Of a stretch of DNA of 64,000 bases, positions 37,494-46,448 are shown one piece after another. The number at the start of each line of letters is the position of its first letter. Within the stretch, counting starts at the first letter, position 1. This DNA comes from Stanieria sp. NIES-3757. GTDB lineage: Bacteria > Cyanobacteriota > Cyanobacteriia > Cyanobacteriales > Xenococcaceae. The notes under the pieces were generated by a model, which saw nothing but the letters and a program-made list of their open reading frames with translations, was not told the DNA's origin and did not search any database. The DNA lies in contig AP017375.1 in assembly GCA_002355455.1 (NCBI GenBank), forward strand, positions 4,455,640-4,519,639. Direction: 5' to 3'. A program made the translations under genes and the position numbers.

Positions 37494-37655
37494 ATAAAGT
37501 TTAGCGATCGCATTTATTTAGGCGATAGTTGTCATCAGTTTATACTATAAAATTTATTTAAAAACCGCTCTATTAAAACTTTTTTATTAATTAAAATAAC
37601 TTGGTTTGTTAAATAACAAATTAAATTATAAATTTAAACTATTATTTTAGTCTTA

Positions 37656-39113
37656 ATGACTAGCACTCCTTTAAATTGTAGTAATCATCACAACAAAGAG
37701 ACAACATCTCAACCATTAGTTGAGTTAAATTTGTCTGGAGTATTTTCTTCTTTAAAAGTATCTCAATGTCTTAATCCTCAATGTCTCAAGCTTAATCAGG
37801 AAAAATCAGAATTTTGTCAAGTTTGTGGTCACAAATTATTCCTACAAGAGCGTTATCGAGCAATCAAATATCTTAGTCAAGGAGGATTTTCTCATACTTT
37901 TATCGGTGTAGACAAACTTAACTGCAATCGTGTTTGTTTGATTAAACAATTTGATCGACAAGTTGTTATTAAAGCAGAAATTTTAGGTGAGAGAGAAGCA
38001 GAAATTTTAAAATATTTGGGAGATCACCCAAAAATACCTAATTTACTAGCTTTTTTTGTTCACGAAAATCAAGTTTATTTGATTGCTGAATTAATTACAG
38101 GTCAAAATTTATTACAAGTACAACAGCAAGCAGGATATTTTAGTCAATCGCAAGTCATCAATATTTTAAATAAACTGTTACCTGTTTTAGAATTTATTCA
38201 TCAACGCCAAGTAATTCATCGAGATATCAAACCTAGTAATATTATTTATCGAGAAGATCAATCTGTAGCCTTGATTGATTTTGGTAGTTCTATCTTTTTA
38301 AAATCTAAGTTTCAGCACTTTACGCCTATTGCAGGTACACCAGGTTATGCAGCACCAGAGCAATTACAAGGTCAAGTATATCCTGCGAGCGACCTTTATA
38401 GTTTAGGTGTAACGACTTGGCAACTGTTAACAGGGATAATGCCACCAGAAACAGGAATAACGGATAAATGGATTTGGCAATCTAACGATCTTGCTCTTGA
38501 TCGAAATTTTACTCAGATTATCACTAAATTACTTCAACCGAATTGGCGCGATCGCTATCAGTCAGCAACGGAAGTGTTAGATGCTTTATCAACCTTAATG
38601 CCTCAATCAAACCAAATTGAGATTTTAAATCATAATTTTTCTGAAACTAACTATCAACAATTAAAAGATTTGTTAGCTCAACAAAACTATCAAGAAGCCG
38701 AACAAGTAACTTGGCAATTAATTCTAAAACTTGCTCAAAGAGAAGTCCAAGGTTGTTTAAATTTAACTGCGATTAATAATTTACCTATTGCTCAATTAAA
38801 AATTATTGATTTGCTCTGGCGCAATTATAGTCGCGATCGCTTTGGTTTTTCTGTTCAAAAAAGAATTTATCAAAATTTATTAGCTGCAACACAATTAGAT
38901 TATCTTGGTTGGCAAAAATTTGCTCAACAAGTTGGATGGTATCAACAAGAACAATGGTTAAATTATGCTCAATTAAATTTTACCAATCAAGCACCAATCG
39001 GACATTTACCTGTTTGTTTGATTGATGTGTTTAATCGTGGTGGAATTAACCGTCATGTTTGTGGTTGGTGGCGTACTGGTTTTTTAACTTTCATGGAAAA
39101 AATAATTTTTTAA
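37656..39113 (+). CDS. Ser/Thr kinase fused to a GUN4 domain
   Basis: 485 residues. An N-terminal zinc-ribbon-like cluster has Cys38, Cys43, Cys54 and Cys57. The protein kinase domain (about 65-315) has IKQFD lysine, the catalytic loop HRDIKPSN (188-195), DFG (208-210) and GTPGYAAPEQ. A GUN4 domain (about 330-475) follows: LKDLLAQQNYQEAEQVTW, DLLWRNYSRDRFGFSVQKRIYQ and GHLP. GUN4 binds Mg-protoporphyrin and protoporphyrin and stimulates Mg-chelatase, so this may be a porphyrin-sensing kinase. It is a cytoplasmic protein by sequence. It is followed after 16 bases by the GAF receptor gene, so the two are probably co-transcribed. Confidence 0.9.
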   Translation: MTSTPLNCSNHHNKETTSQPLVELNLSGVFSSLKVSQCLNPQCLKLNQEKSEFCQVCGHKLFLQERYRAIKYLSQGGFSHTFIGVDKLNCNRVCLIKQFDRQVVIKAEILGEREAEILKYLGDHPKIPNLLAFFVHENQVYLIAELITGQNLLQVQQQAGYFSQSQVINILNKLLPVLEFIHQRQVIHRDIKPSNIIYREDQSVALIDFGSSIFLKSKFQHFTPIAGTPGYAAPEQLQGQVYPASDLYSLGVTTWQLLTGIMPPETGITDKWIWQSNDLALDRNFTQIITKLLQPNWRDRYQSATEVLDALSTLMPQSNQIEILNHNFSETNYQQLKDLLAQQNYQEAEQVTWQLILKLAQREVQGCLNLTAINNLPIAQLKIIDLLWRNYSRDRFGFSVQKRIYQNLLAATQLDYLGWQKFAQQVGWYQQEQWLNYAQLNFTNQAPIGHLPVCLIDVFNRGGINRHVCGWWRTGFLTFMEKIIF

Positions 39114-39129
39114 ATCAATTAATAATTTT

Positions 39130-41832
39130 ATGAAAACGAATTTAACTTCTAAATCTAATATTTTGATTAGTAAAAACTGGAGTTATAAAAAAAGATTAGC
39201 TGGAATTATGTTGGCACTCAGTATTCTTCCAGTCTTAATTTTTGGTGTACTTACTTATATAAAAACTCAATCAATTAATCAGCAAATTCAACCATTATTA
39301 AGCTCAACAGAGCTGGAAAAAATAAAAACAGATTTGGTGAAACAATCCTTTTGGCTATTAACTGCGACAGTTATGATTACAGGATTATCTGGAACTCTTG
39401 CTTTGATTTTAGCAGAATATATTTTTCGTCCAATTTTACAAGTCAAAAAAATTTCTCAAAAAGTAATTAAACAATTAAATCCTGAAAACAATTCTAATTT
39501 ACAACAAGATGAATTAATAGCTTTAGAAAGTAATCTTTATGCCATTGAACAACAACTTTCAGGTTTGCTTTGGCAACAAGAAGCAGAAAATGAACGTTTT
39601 CAATTAATCATTAAAATTATTCAGCGTCTTCAACAATCTCGTTCAGTTACAGAAGTTTTTACTCAAACATCAGAAGCAATTCGTCATACTTTTCAAGTAG
39701 AGCGAGTAGCAATTTTATATTTCAATGGAGAAAACAATATTACAGTTGTTGCCGAATCAGTAGCTGCTAATTTACCTAAAATTATTTGGACAGATTTAGC
39801 TCAGTCTTTATTTGAACCAGAAGATTTAGAAACTTTTCGTCAAGGAAAAATTCGTGCTATTGATGATATTTATCAAGCTGACTTGAGCGATCACTATGTT
39901 AATATCTTAACCAAATTTGCTGTTAAAGCTAACTTAATTGCACCTTTAATTAAAGATGAAAAATTATTTGGTTTATTAATTATCCATCAATGTTCTTATC
40001 CCCGTCATTGGCAAGCTAAAGAAATTGATTTAATTAGTCGCATCACCAGTCAAGTTGGTTTTGCTTTCAACTATGCTAATTTACTAGAAGAATTAGATTT
40101 AAGAGCTACTCGTTCTCAACAATTTATTGAACTGAGTCGTCAAATTCGCGATGCTTTAACTGAAGAAGAAATTTTTAAAGTTACTGTCGAACAAATACGA
40201 AAACTACTAACCAGCGATCGCGTGATGGTTTACACTTTCGACCGAGATTGGTATGGTACAGTAGTAGCCGAATCAGTTTTACCAGGCTTTTCTAAAGCTC
40301 TTTGGGCAGGTATCAAAGATCCTTGTTTTGCCGAAGGTTACGTGGAAAAATACCAAGCTGGCAGAATGCAGGTAATTAATAATGTCAACGAAGCAGGATT
40401 AAATCCTTGTCATGTCAAGCAATTAGAACCTTATGAGGTTAAAGCTAACTTAGTTGCCCCAATTTTGAAAGAAAATCAGCTATTTGGTTTATTAATCGCT
40501 CATCAATGTTCTGCACCCCGTAACTGGCAATCTTCTGAAATCGATCTATTTAAACAAGTTGCTACTCAAGTTGGTTTTGCGTTAGATCGAGCGAGATTAT
40601 TGCAAAGACTAGATACAGAAATCAAACACAATCAATTATTAGCTAATCTGACTCGTTCAATTCGAGCCTTACTTGTCGAAGAGCAAATCCTCAATATCAC
40701 AGTAACAGAAGTTCGGAAAGCAATCAACAGCGATCGCGTGATGATTTACAGTTTCGACCAAGATTGGTATGGTACAGTAGTGGCCGAATCAGTCTTACCA
40801 GGTTTTCCTAAAGCTCTCTGGGCAGAAATAAAAGATCCTTGTTTTGCCGAAGGTTACGTGGAAAAATACCAAGCTGGCAGAATGCAGATAATTAGTAATA
40901 TTGACGAAGCAGAATTAACTCCTTGTCATCGTCAGCAATTAGAACCTTACGGCGTTAAAGCCAACTTAGTTGTCCCAATTCTCAAAGATAATCAATTATT
41001 TGGCTTATTAATTGCTCATCAATGTACTCAACCACGCTCTTGGGAATCATGGGAAATTAATTTTTTCTCCCAAGTTGCTTTACAAGTAGGATTTGCTCTC
41101 GAACATTCGAGATTATTACAACAAGCAGAAAATTTGGCTCAACAACAAAACCAGCAAAAACAAGCTCTGCAACAACAAGTCTCCAATCTACTTTATCAAG
41201 CAGAATCGATTCAAATTATTTACGAACAGACTCAAATTTTAATTAATACTTTAGTCAATCTCCAAGCTACTGTCAAACAAATTGAAACAGAAGCACAACA
41301 ATGGCAAAAAAATTTTACTGCGATCGCAAATATTTTTCAGCAGAAATTAGCTTTAGAAGTTAATACTGTCGCAACCTTGAATCAACTTCAAAGTCTCAAA
41401 GATTCATTACCTCAACTAATTCAAATTATCAAAAATGCAAACGATACTACTGCTCAAATTAAAGTGCAAGGAATGAATGGTGTTATTGAAACAGCTCGTA
41501 GCCAAGCTAATTCTGAAACTTTAGCAACTATTTATCAAAAAATCCATAGTTTAGCCAAACAAGTAGAACAAAACTTTAGTCAGATACAACCAACTCTAAG
41601 TTCTTGGCAATTAAAACTAGAAGAAGCAACTAATACTCTCTCAACTAATCTGACCTCTACCGATCTTGAACAGTTGGAACAACAAACAGAACAAAACATA
41701 CAAGATTTTACTAGTGTTGGCGAGCAAATAAAAACTTCACTAGCTTATTTATCACAAAGTTCTCAACAACAAATAGAAGCTTTGAATATTCTTAAAGATA
41801 CAATTGGAGTAATTAAACAGCTACTTAATTAA
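39130..41832 (+). CDS. Membrane receptor with tandem DXCF cyanobacteriochrome GAFs
   Basis: 900 residues. Two membrane helices (about 24-44 and 75-97) bracket a very short outer loop; HAMP follows, then three GAF domains (about 165-320, 340-490, 512-665). GAF2 has DPCF with Cys399 and PCH with Cys427; GAF3 has Cys571 and Cys599. The 28-residue spacing equals that of the TePixJ pair (Cys494/Cys522), which form blue/green photoreceptors. GAF1 lacks both (DHY in place of CH). The C-terminal 220 residues are coiled coil, with a degraded methyl-accepting signalling tip near MNGVIETARSQ. This looks like a PixJ-type light receptor with an eroded output domain. ATG start 16 bases after the GUN4-kinase gene. 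Confidence 0.88.
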   Translation: MKTNLTSKSNILISKNWSYKKRLAGIMLALSILPVLIFGVLTYIKTQSINQQIQPLLSSTELEKIKTDLVKQSFWLLTATVMITGLSGTLALILAEYIFRPILQVKKISQKVIKQLNPENNSNLQQDELIALESNLYAIEQQLSGLLWQQEAENERFQLIIKIIQRLQQSRSVTEVFTQTSEAIRHTFQVERVAILYFNGENNITVVAESVAANLPKIIWTDLAQSLFEPEDLETFRQGKIRAIDDIYQADLSDHYVNILTKFAVKANLIAPLIKDEKLFGLLIIHQCSYPRHWQAKEIDLISRITSQVGFAFNYANLLEELDLRATRSQQFIELSRQIRDALTEEEIFKVTVEQIRKLLTSDRVMVYTFDRDWYGTVVAESVLPGFSKALWAGIKDPCFAEGYVEKYQAGRMQVINNVNEAGLNPCHVKQLEPYEVKANLVAPILKENQLFGLLIAHQCSAPRNWQSSEIDLFKQVATQVGFALDRARLLQRLDTEIKHNQLLANLTRSIRALLVEEQILNITVTEVRKAINSDRVMIYSFDQDWYGTVVAESVLPGFPKALWAEIKDPCFAEGYVEKYQAGRMQIISNIDEAELTPCHRQQLEPYGVKANLVVPILKDNQLFGLLIAHQCTQPRSWESWEINFFSQVALQVGFALEHSRLLQQAENLAQQQNQQKQALQQQVSNLLYQAESIQIIYEQTQILINTLVNLQATVKQIETEAQQWQKNFTAIANIFQQKLALEVNTVATLNQLQSLKDSLPQLIQIIKNANDTTAQIKVQGMNGVIETARSQANSETLATIYQKIHSLAKQVEQNFSQIQPTLSSWQLKLEEATNTLSTNLTSTDLEQLEQQTEQNIQDFTSVGEQIKTSLAYLSQSSQQQIEALNILKDTIGVIKQLLN
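40318..40930 (+). repeat. Near-identical direct repeat between GAF2 and GAF3
   Basis: The stretch beginning at 40318 is repeated almost base for base at 40834, 516 bases (172 codons) later; both start GATCCTTGTTTTGCCGAAGG. It spans the DPCF motif and the following helix. Base identity, beyond protein similarity, suggests recent duplication or gene conversion. Confidence 0.75.
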
Positions 41833-41984
41833 ATTATTTTTGGTAATAGTTATAAGACAGGAGATTTTTAGCTATTTTGTCATTAAAATAGTTGCTTTTA
41901 TTTTATTACTTGTTAAATTCAAATTTTTAAAAATTAGATATGGATGCACTAAGTTTATAATTTCAACTTTTAAATAATTGCTAT

Positions 41985-43235
41985 ATGAATGAGGAATATG
42001 TTCTTTTTTTAGAAGAAAGCTTAGAAAGCTTACCTTTTATCTATACTAAATTAAAACAATTATCTAACCATTACTCTTTTGATTTATTAAGTGAATTAGA
42101 AGAAATAGTCAACCAATTAGCAACCAAAGCTCAACAAGAGCAATTAATTGAAATTAAAAATTGTCTGAAAAAAATTGAACTGTTAAATAGTTTCAGTCAA
42201 GAATCTCAAACTCCAAATCAAAAATCTAATCTCATTAAACAACTTTGGCAAGCCTACACTAATTTTAAACAATATCTCATCAAAAATTTAAGCCAATCCG
42301 ATTCAGGTAAGGCAGGAATCCTAGCTCAAGGAGAATCATTTGTTGGGTTAATTTCACCACTCATTCAAGTTAGCGAGATTGAGTTATTTCAAGAAATTTG
42401 GCATAAAGATGTAACTCCTATTCTTAATTATCTCGAAACCGCCCATAATAATTCTAACCAAGAACAACTTACCCCTATCTTTCATCAACAAGCCGAAATA
42501 TTACTTGGTTTAGGAGAATTATTAGAAATTGCTGATTTGATTACAATTACTCAAATTGCGAGCGCTCTCCAACAATCCTATCCGCAAGCAACTCACTTAA
42601 TTGTCAAAAGGACTTTAGCTAGTTGGCGAACTGCACAAGATGCTTATTTTCAGTTATTAAATCCTAATTTAGAGTTAGAAGAAGAAAATAAAATCGATCT
42701 GTTTGATAACGCAGAAATTATTGATGAGACTGCATCAATAACAATAACAAAGCCACTCTTACATAGATTAGAAAAATATCCCAAAACTTCTACAATTAAT
42801 ACAACTAATTTTTTACTTTGGTTAGCAGGTACAAATTTATTTCTACTCCCAGCAGAGCAAATTCAAGAAATAGTTAATCTTTTCCCCGAACAAATCATTG
42901 ATTCTCATGAGCAAATCTTTTTCAACTGGCAAGCGCAGTTAATTCCTTGTCTTCAATTATCTCAATTAATTAAATATAATTATTATCCTCTCAATCGAGT
43001 CAGTAATAACTCTACTACTTCTTCTTTATCTCAGATCGTAATTCTAAAACAAAACCAGAAATTTCTTGCCGTAGAGATTGAAGTTGAACAACTGCTCGTT
43101 ATCCCAGAATTGACTTTACAACATTTTAATCCAATCTTGACAACACCTACTTATCTACTTGGTTGCACAGTGCTAGAAAATGAACGTTTATTTGCGATCA
43201 TCGAAGTTTTAAATTTATTAGCAAATCATTTCTAA
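41985..43235 (+). CDS. CheW-domain protein without kinase core
   Basis: 416 residues. The N-terminal 240 are helical, in the general position of CheA Hpt/P2 regions, but no phosphorylatable HTLKG-type histidine motif is seen. There is no HATPase N/G box. The C-terminal 140 residues form a CheW-like domain (NFLLWLAGTNLFLLPAEQIQEIV, then LAVEIEVEQLLVIPELT and GCTVLENERLFAIIEVLNLL). It could couple a receptor to a kinase elsewhere, or be a degenerate CheA. It lies 152 bases after the GAF receptor gene. Its stop overlaps the stop of the convergent gene by four bases. Confidence 0.75.
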   Translation: MNEEYVLFLEESLESLPFIYTKLKQLSNHYSFDLLSELEEIVNQLATKAQQEQLIEIKNCLKKIELLNSFSQESQTPNQKSNLIKQLWQAYTNFKQYLIKNLSQSDSGKAGILAQGESFVGLISPLIQVSEIELFQEIWHKDVTPILNYLETAHNNSNQEQLTPIFHQQAEILLGLGELLEIADLITITQIASALQQSYPQATHLIVKRTLASWRTAQDAYFQLLNPNLELEEENKIDLFDNAEIIDETASITITKPLLHRLEKYPKTSTINTTNFLLWLAGTNLFLLPAEQIQEIVNLFPEQIIDSHEQIFFNWQAQLIPCLQLSQLIKYNYYPLNRVSNNSTTSSLSQIVILKQNQKFLAVEIEVEQLLVIPELTLQHFNPILTTPTYLLGCTVLENERLFAIIEVLNLLANHF

Positions 43236-44335
43236 GTTAATAAATCTAGCTGTCGCTTAATCTGTTCCTGAATTTGCTGCAAAGAAGCTACATCATCTAA
43301 ATAAAAAGGATTATTTTGCTTAAATTCTCTAATTTGTTGCAATTTTTGTTCTAATTTTTTAGCTAGATCTAAAGCTTGCTCTTCCCATTCCTTGATTTGT
43401 CTGCGTTGATACAACTCTAAAGCTTTACCACGCAAAATTTGGATCGTTGCTTCCTCACCATATTCTCCAGGATGAATTCGCCAACGGATGAGCAACTTTT
43501 CTTCTTGATAACAACGTTCTAACTCTCCCTGCTGTACTTTTGCCAGTGGTAGAGTAGGCAACCCAGCAAATTTTTTAAACTCAAGTAAAACCCCTTGAAA
43601 TATTTTTAACTCTAGAGAATCAAAAGATAATTTTAAAGCTCCATTTTGACTCCAAAGCACTCTTCCACAGTTAGCTAATCTTTCAAAATAAAGTCTACCA
43701 ATTCCTTCTTCCAAAACTCTTCCCAATAACTCTTGCCACAAGACTTGAGGAGGTAAAGCAGCCAAAAATTCGACAGGAGCAGATAAATAACGTGCTTTTA
43801 CTTCTATAGTAGAAATATTCTTGAGATAGCTTGCTTTAGAACCATTTTTGAGCAATTCCGCCTCAGAAGAGACAACTTGCTCGGTTATTTTTGGTAATTG
43901 TTCTGGAGCATTGATAATTAAAGTAGGTCTTTCTTGAATCGGTTGTTGAGGAATAGCAACACGCGATCTCGGCACAGCCGAGGCACTTCTGGAGCGCGAT
44001 TGACGAGAATGTTGAATATATGCTGAGAGAATTAATTGATGAGTATGAGCTTCAATGGGTTGCAAATGAAAATTCTCAACTTGACTACCACAAAACGAGC
44101 GAACTTGTTCTAAAGTATCATTTTGCTCTGGATTTACCATGCCTAAAGTGAGACATGTTTGATTTAACTCAAGGGGAACAACCTTATGAGATAAACAATA
44201 ACGAACAGGTAGTAAATTATCAATTAGCTCAAAAATCCGAGCAGGATTAGTTGTAGTTGGTTGGAATTTTTGCTTAAGTCTCTGAGTATTAGGTGATTGA
44301 GAATTAGACTGAGCTAAGTCTTGAGTGTAGGACAT
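43232..44335 (-). CDS. GspE/PilB N-domain-like protein
   Basis: 367 residues. Residues 28-115 (FELIDNLLPVRYCLSHKVVPLELNQTCLTLGMVNPEQND) resemble the N-terminal domain of type II secretion/type IV pilus ATPases, where a conserved 'plays the role of LxLAMxDP' segment occurs. No ATPase domain follows. A linker rich in Arg/Ser (about 115-140) derives partly from a palindromic repeat at 43968-43990. The remainder is helical with a C-terminal coiled coil (LEQKLQQIREFKQNN). Possibly a pilus-associated regulator, fitting a phototaxis theme with the neighbouring genes. That link is inference. Confidence 0.6.
   Translation of the reverse strand: MSYTQDLAQSNSQSPNTQRLKQKFQPTTTNPARIFELIDNLLPVRYCLSHKVVPLELNQTCLTLGMVNPEQNDTLEQVRSFCGSQVENFHLQPIEAHTHQLILSAYIQHSRQSRSRSASAVPRSRVAIPQQPIQERPTLIINAPEQLPKITEQVVSSEAELLKNGSKASYLKNISTIEVKARYLSAPVEFLAALPPQVLWQELLGRVLEEGIGRLYFERLANCGRVLWSQNGALKLSFDSLELKIFQGVLLEFKKFAGLPTLPLAKVQQGELERCYQEEKLLIRWRIHPGEYGEEATIQILRGKALELYQRRQIKEWEEQALDLAKKLEQKLQQIREFKQNNPFYLDDVASLQQIQEQIKRQLDLLT
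43968..43990. repeat. Hairpin repeat inside coding sequence
   Basis: CTCGGC-ACA-GCCGAG hairpin (43968-43982) continuing into GGCACTTC. The 14-mer AGCCGAGGCACTTC (43976-43989) recurs at 63626-63639 in intergenic DNA. It lies in frame in the Arg/Ser-rich linker of the surrounding gene. Confidence 0.6.
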
Positions 44336-44491
44336 GGCTTGCTCGAATTATTGTATAGTAACTTTGATTATATTTAAGGAATTTTACTTAAGCAATACTA
44401 CTGACATCAAAGTTCGACTAACTTTACTCAATCATTAAATTATTAAAAACAAACAACCCTGTAAGGGCAAAGGCTTTTGTTAAGTTGGTTT

Positions 44492-46240
44492 TTACTGCAA
44501 AATTTCTTTTAATTGATGTTGTTGCCATAAAGATTGATATAAACCTGGTTGTGCTAATAAATCTTGATGAGTGCCTTGCTGTACTAATTGTCCTCGCTCC
44601 ATAACTAAAATTCGGTCTGCGGTAGCTGCTGCGGATAATTGATGAGAAATAAAAATTACGGTTTTTTTTCTGCCTTCGTGAGCTAGATTATTCAAAATTT
44701 GAGTGGCTGTTTCATTATCAACACTAGAAAGAGCGTCATCTAGAATTAAAATTGGTGCATTGACTAACAAAGCTCTAGCTAAAGAAGTACGCTGACGTTG
44801 TCCTCCAGAAAGAGTAATTCCTCTTTCACCGACTAAAGTTTCATATTGTTGCGGAAAATTGAGAATTTCTGGATGTATTTGCGCACTTTTGGCAGCATAT
44901 TCTACTTCAGAAGTTTCGCTTAAAGGTTCGCCGTAACGAATATTATTTTTAATGGTGGTACTAAAGAGAAAACTTTCTTGGGGAACATAAGCGATCGCTC
45001 TACGTAAATCTTCTAGTTTTAGTTTGGTAAGATCGTAACCATCTAAAAATAGTTGTCCTGATTCAACATTGAGTAAACGAGCAATTAGATTCGCTAAGGT
45101 AGATTTACCCGAACCAATTGAACCAACTACTGCAACAGTTTCTCCTGGTTGAATGATAAAACTGACATCGTTAACAGCAGCGATTTTGCTATCGGGGTAA
45201 GTATAAGTGAGATGATTGGCTTGAATTTGTCCCTGAATCTCTTCAGGAGCGATCGCAACTGGTTGGGGAGCATTGGTAATCTGAGGTTGAGCAGTTAAAA
45301 TAGCTTCAATGCGGTCGATACTTACTTCTCCTCGTTGATAAGCGGTGATGGTAAATCCAAGTAAGGCTGTAGGAAATACCAATCTTTCTACGAATAAAAT
45401 TAAAGCAACTAAATCACCTACTGTAATTATTCCCTGAGCGATCGCTCTAGTTCCCAGCCATAATAAAATCAATAAACTGATATAGGCAATACTTTCGACC
45501 AAAGGAAAGAGTAAATTTCTGGTTCTAGCCAATTTTAAATTAGCTCGTAGCAGTTTCTGATTATTACGCCGAAAAGCTAACCTTTCTGGTTCTTCTTGAG
45601 CATAAATTTTAATCAAAGAAATACCGCTGATATCTTCTTGGATTAATTCACTGAGGGAAGAAAGTTGTTCTTGTACTTCTTGCTGCTGTCCTCTCAAGCG
45701 ATCGCTAAATAATTGCACCGTAATGATCATCAGAGGATAAACCCCAATTGCCAATAAACTCAGGCGCACATCAATTGCCAACATGGCAGGTAAAGTTAAC
45801 CCATAGGCAAACACAATATTAATCAAACTTAAAACAGCAAACCCCAACAAACGACGAATATTATCCACGTCGCTAGTAGCGCGGTTCATTAAATCACCAG
45901 AAGTATTAGTCGCGAAATATGCTGGTTCTAGTTTGAGTAAATTTTGAAAAATTCTTTGTTTGAGATCGAACTCGACTTGTCTGCCTACCCCAAAAATCAA
46001 AATGCGGGATAGTAGCCGAATTACCCACATCAAAGAAGAAAGAACCAAAATAATCAGCACATAACGCCAAAGCTCGGCAAAATCAAATTCTCCCCTCAAG
46101 CTATCAATAATATCTCTAATCAGTAAAGGAATATAAACCCCCACTGCATTAACGATCAAAAGTGTAACAACCCCCAAAGACACCATTCGCCAGTGAGGAC
46201 GCAAATAAGCCCCTAATTTCCTAAGCCTTGAGTTTGCCAT
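44492..46240 (-). CDS. ABC exporter, fused permease/ATPase (MsbA type)
   Basis: 582 residues from the ATG at 46240; a longer start at 46267 is less likely. Six membrane helices in the first 310 residues are followed by a nucleotide-binding domain with Walker A VGSIGSGKSTLANL, signature TLSGGQRQRTSLARAL, Walker B PILILDDALSSVD and the switch histidine in ISHQL. It is a homodimer or heterodimer half-exporter for lipids, drugs or peptides. The substrate is unknown. Walker A has Ile for the usual nearby residue but is otherwise standard. No partner half-transporter gene is adjacent. Confidence 0.92.
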   Translation of the reverse strand: MANSRLRKLGAYLRPHWRMVSLGVVTLLIVNAVGVYIPLLIRDIIDSLRGEFDFAELWRYVLIILVLSSLMWVIRLLSRILIFGVGRQVEFDLKQRIFQNLLKLEPAYFATNTSGDLMNRATSDVDNIRRLLGFAVLSLINIVFAYGLTLPAMLAIDVRLSLLAIGVYPLMIITVQLFSDRLRGQQQEVQEQLSSLSELIQEDISGISLIKIYAQEEPERLAFRRNNQKLLRANLKLARTRNLLFPLVESIAYISLLILLWLGTRAIAQGIITVGDLVALILFVERLVFPTALLGFTITAYQRGEVSIDRIEAILTAQPQITNAPQPVAIAPEEIQGQIQANHLTYTYPDSKIAAVNDVSFIIQPGETVAVVGSIGSGKSTLANLIARLLNVESGQLFLDGYDLTKLKLEDLRRAIAYVPQESFLFSTTIKNNIRYGEPLSETSEVEYAAKSAQIHPEILNFPQQYETLVGERGITLSGGQRQRTSLARALLVNAPILILDDALSSVDNETATQILNNLAHEGRKKTVIFISHQLSAAATADRILVMERGQLVQQGTHQDLLAQPGLYQSLWQQHQLKEILQ

Positions 46241-46325
46241 TAAATAAATATAAGCATCGAGGAACAATAAATTATTATCGATGAATATTTAATTCTTAGC
46301 TTCTTTCTAAAGTAAGCTCTTGTTC

Positions 46326-46355
46326 AGTTATCAGTTACCAGTGACCAGTTACCAC
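46326..46355. repeat. Heptanucleotide tandem repeat (STRR-like)
   Basis: AGTTATC AGTTACC AGTGACC AGTTACC: four 7-base units between the ABC exporter and leuS. A related inverted copy (GGTAACTGGTAACTG) lies at 54758-54772 at the ftsI end. Such short tandem repeats are common in cyanobacteria. Confidence 0.65.
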
Positions 46356-46448
46356 TTTTTCAGCTTAACTAGAACCCAGGTTACATTACAATAAAAGCCT
46401 AAACCAACAAGATTTTATTGCTAGTCCAGTTAGGAGAAAATCATCGCC

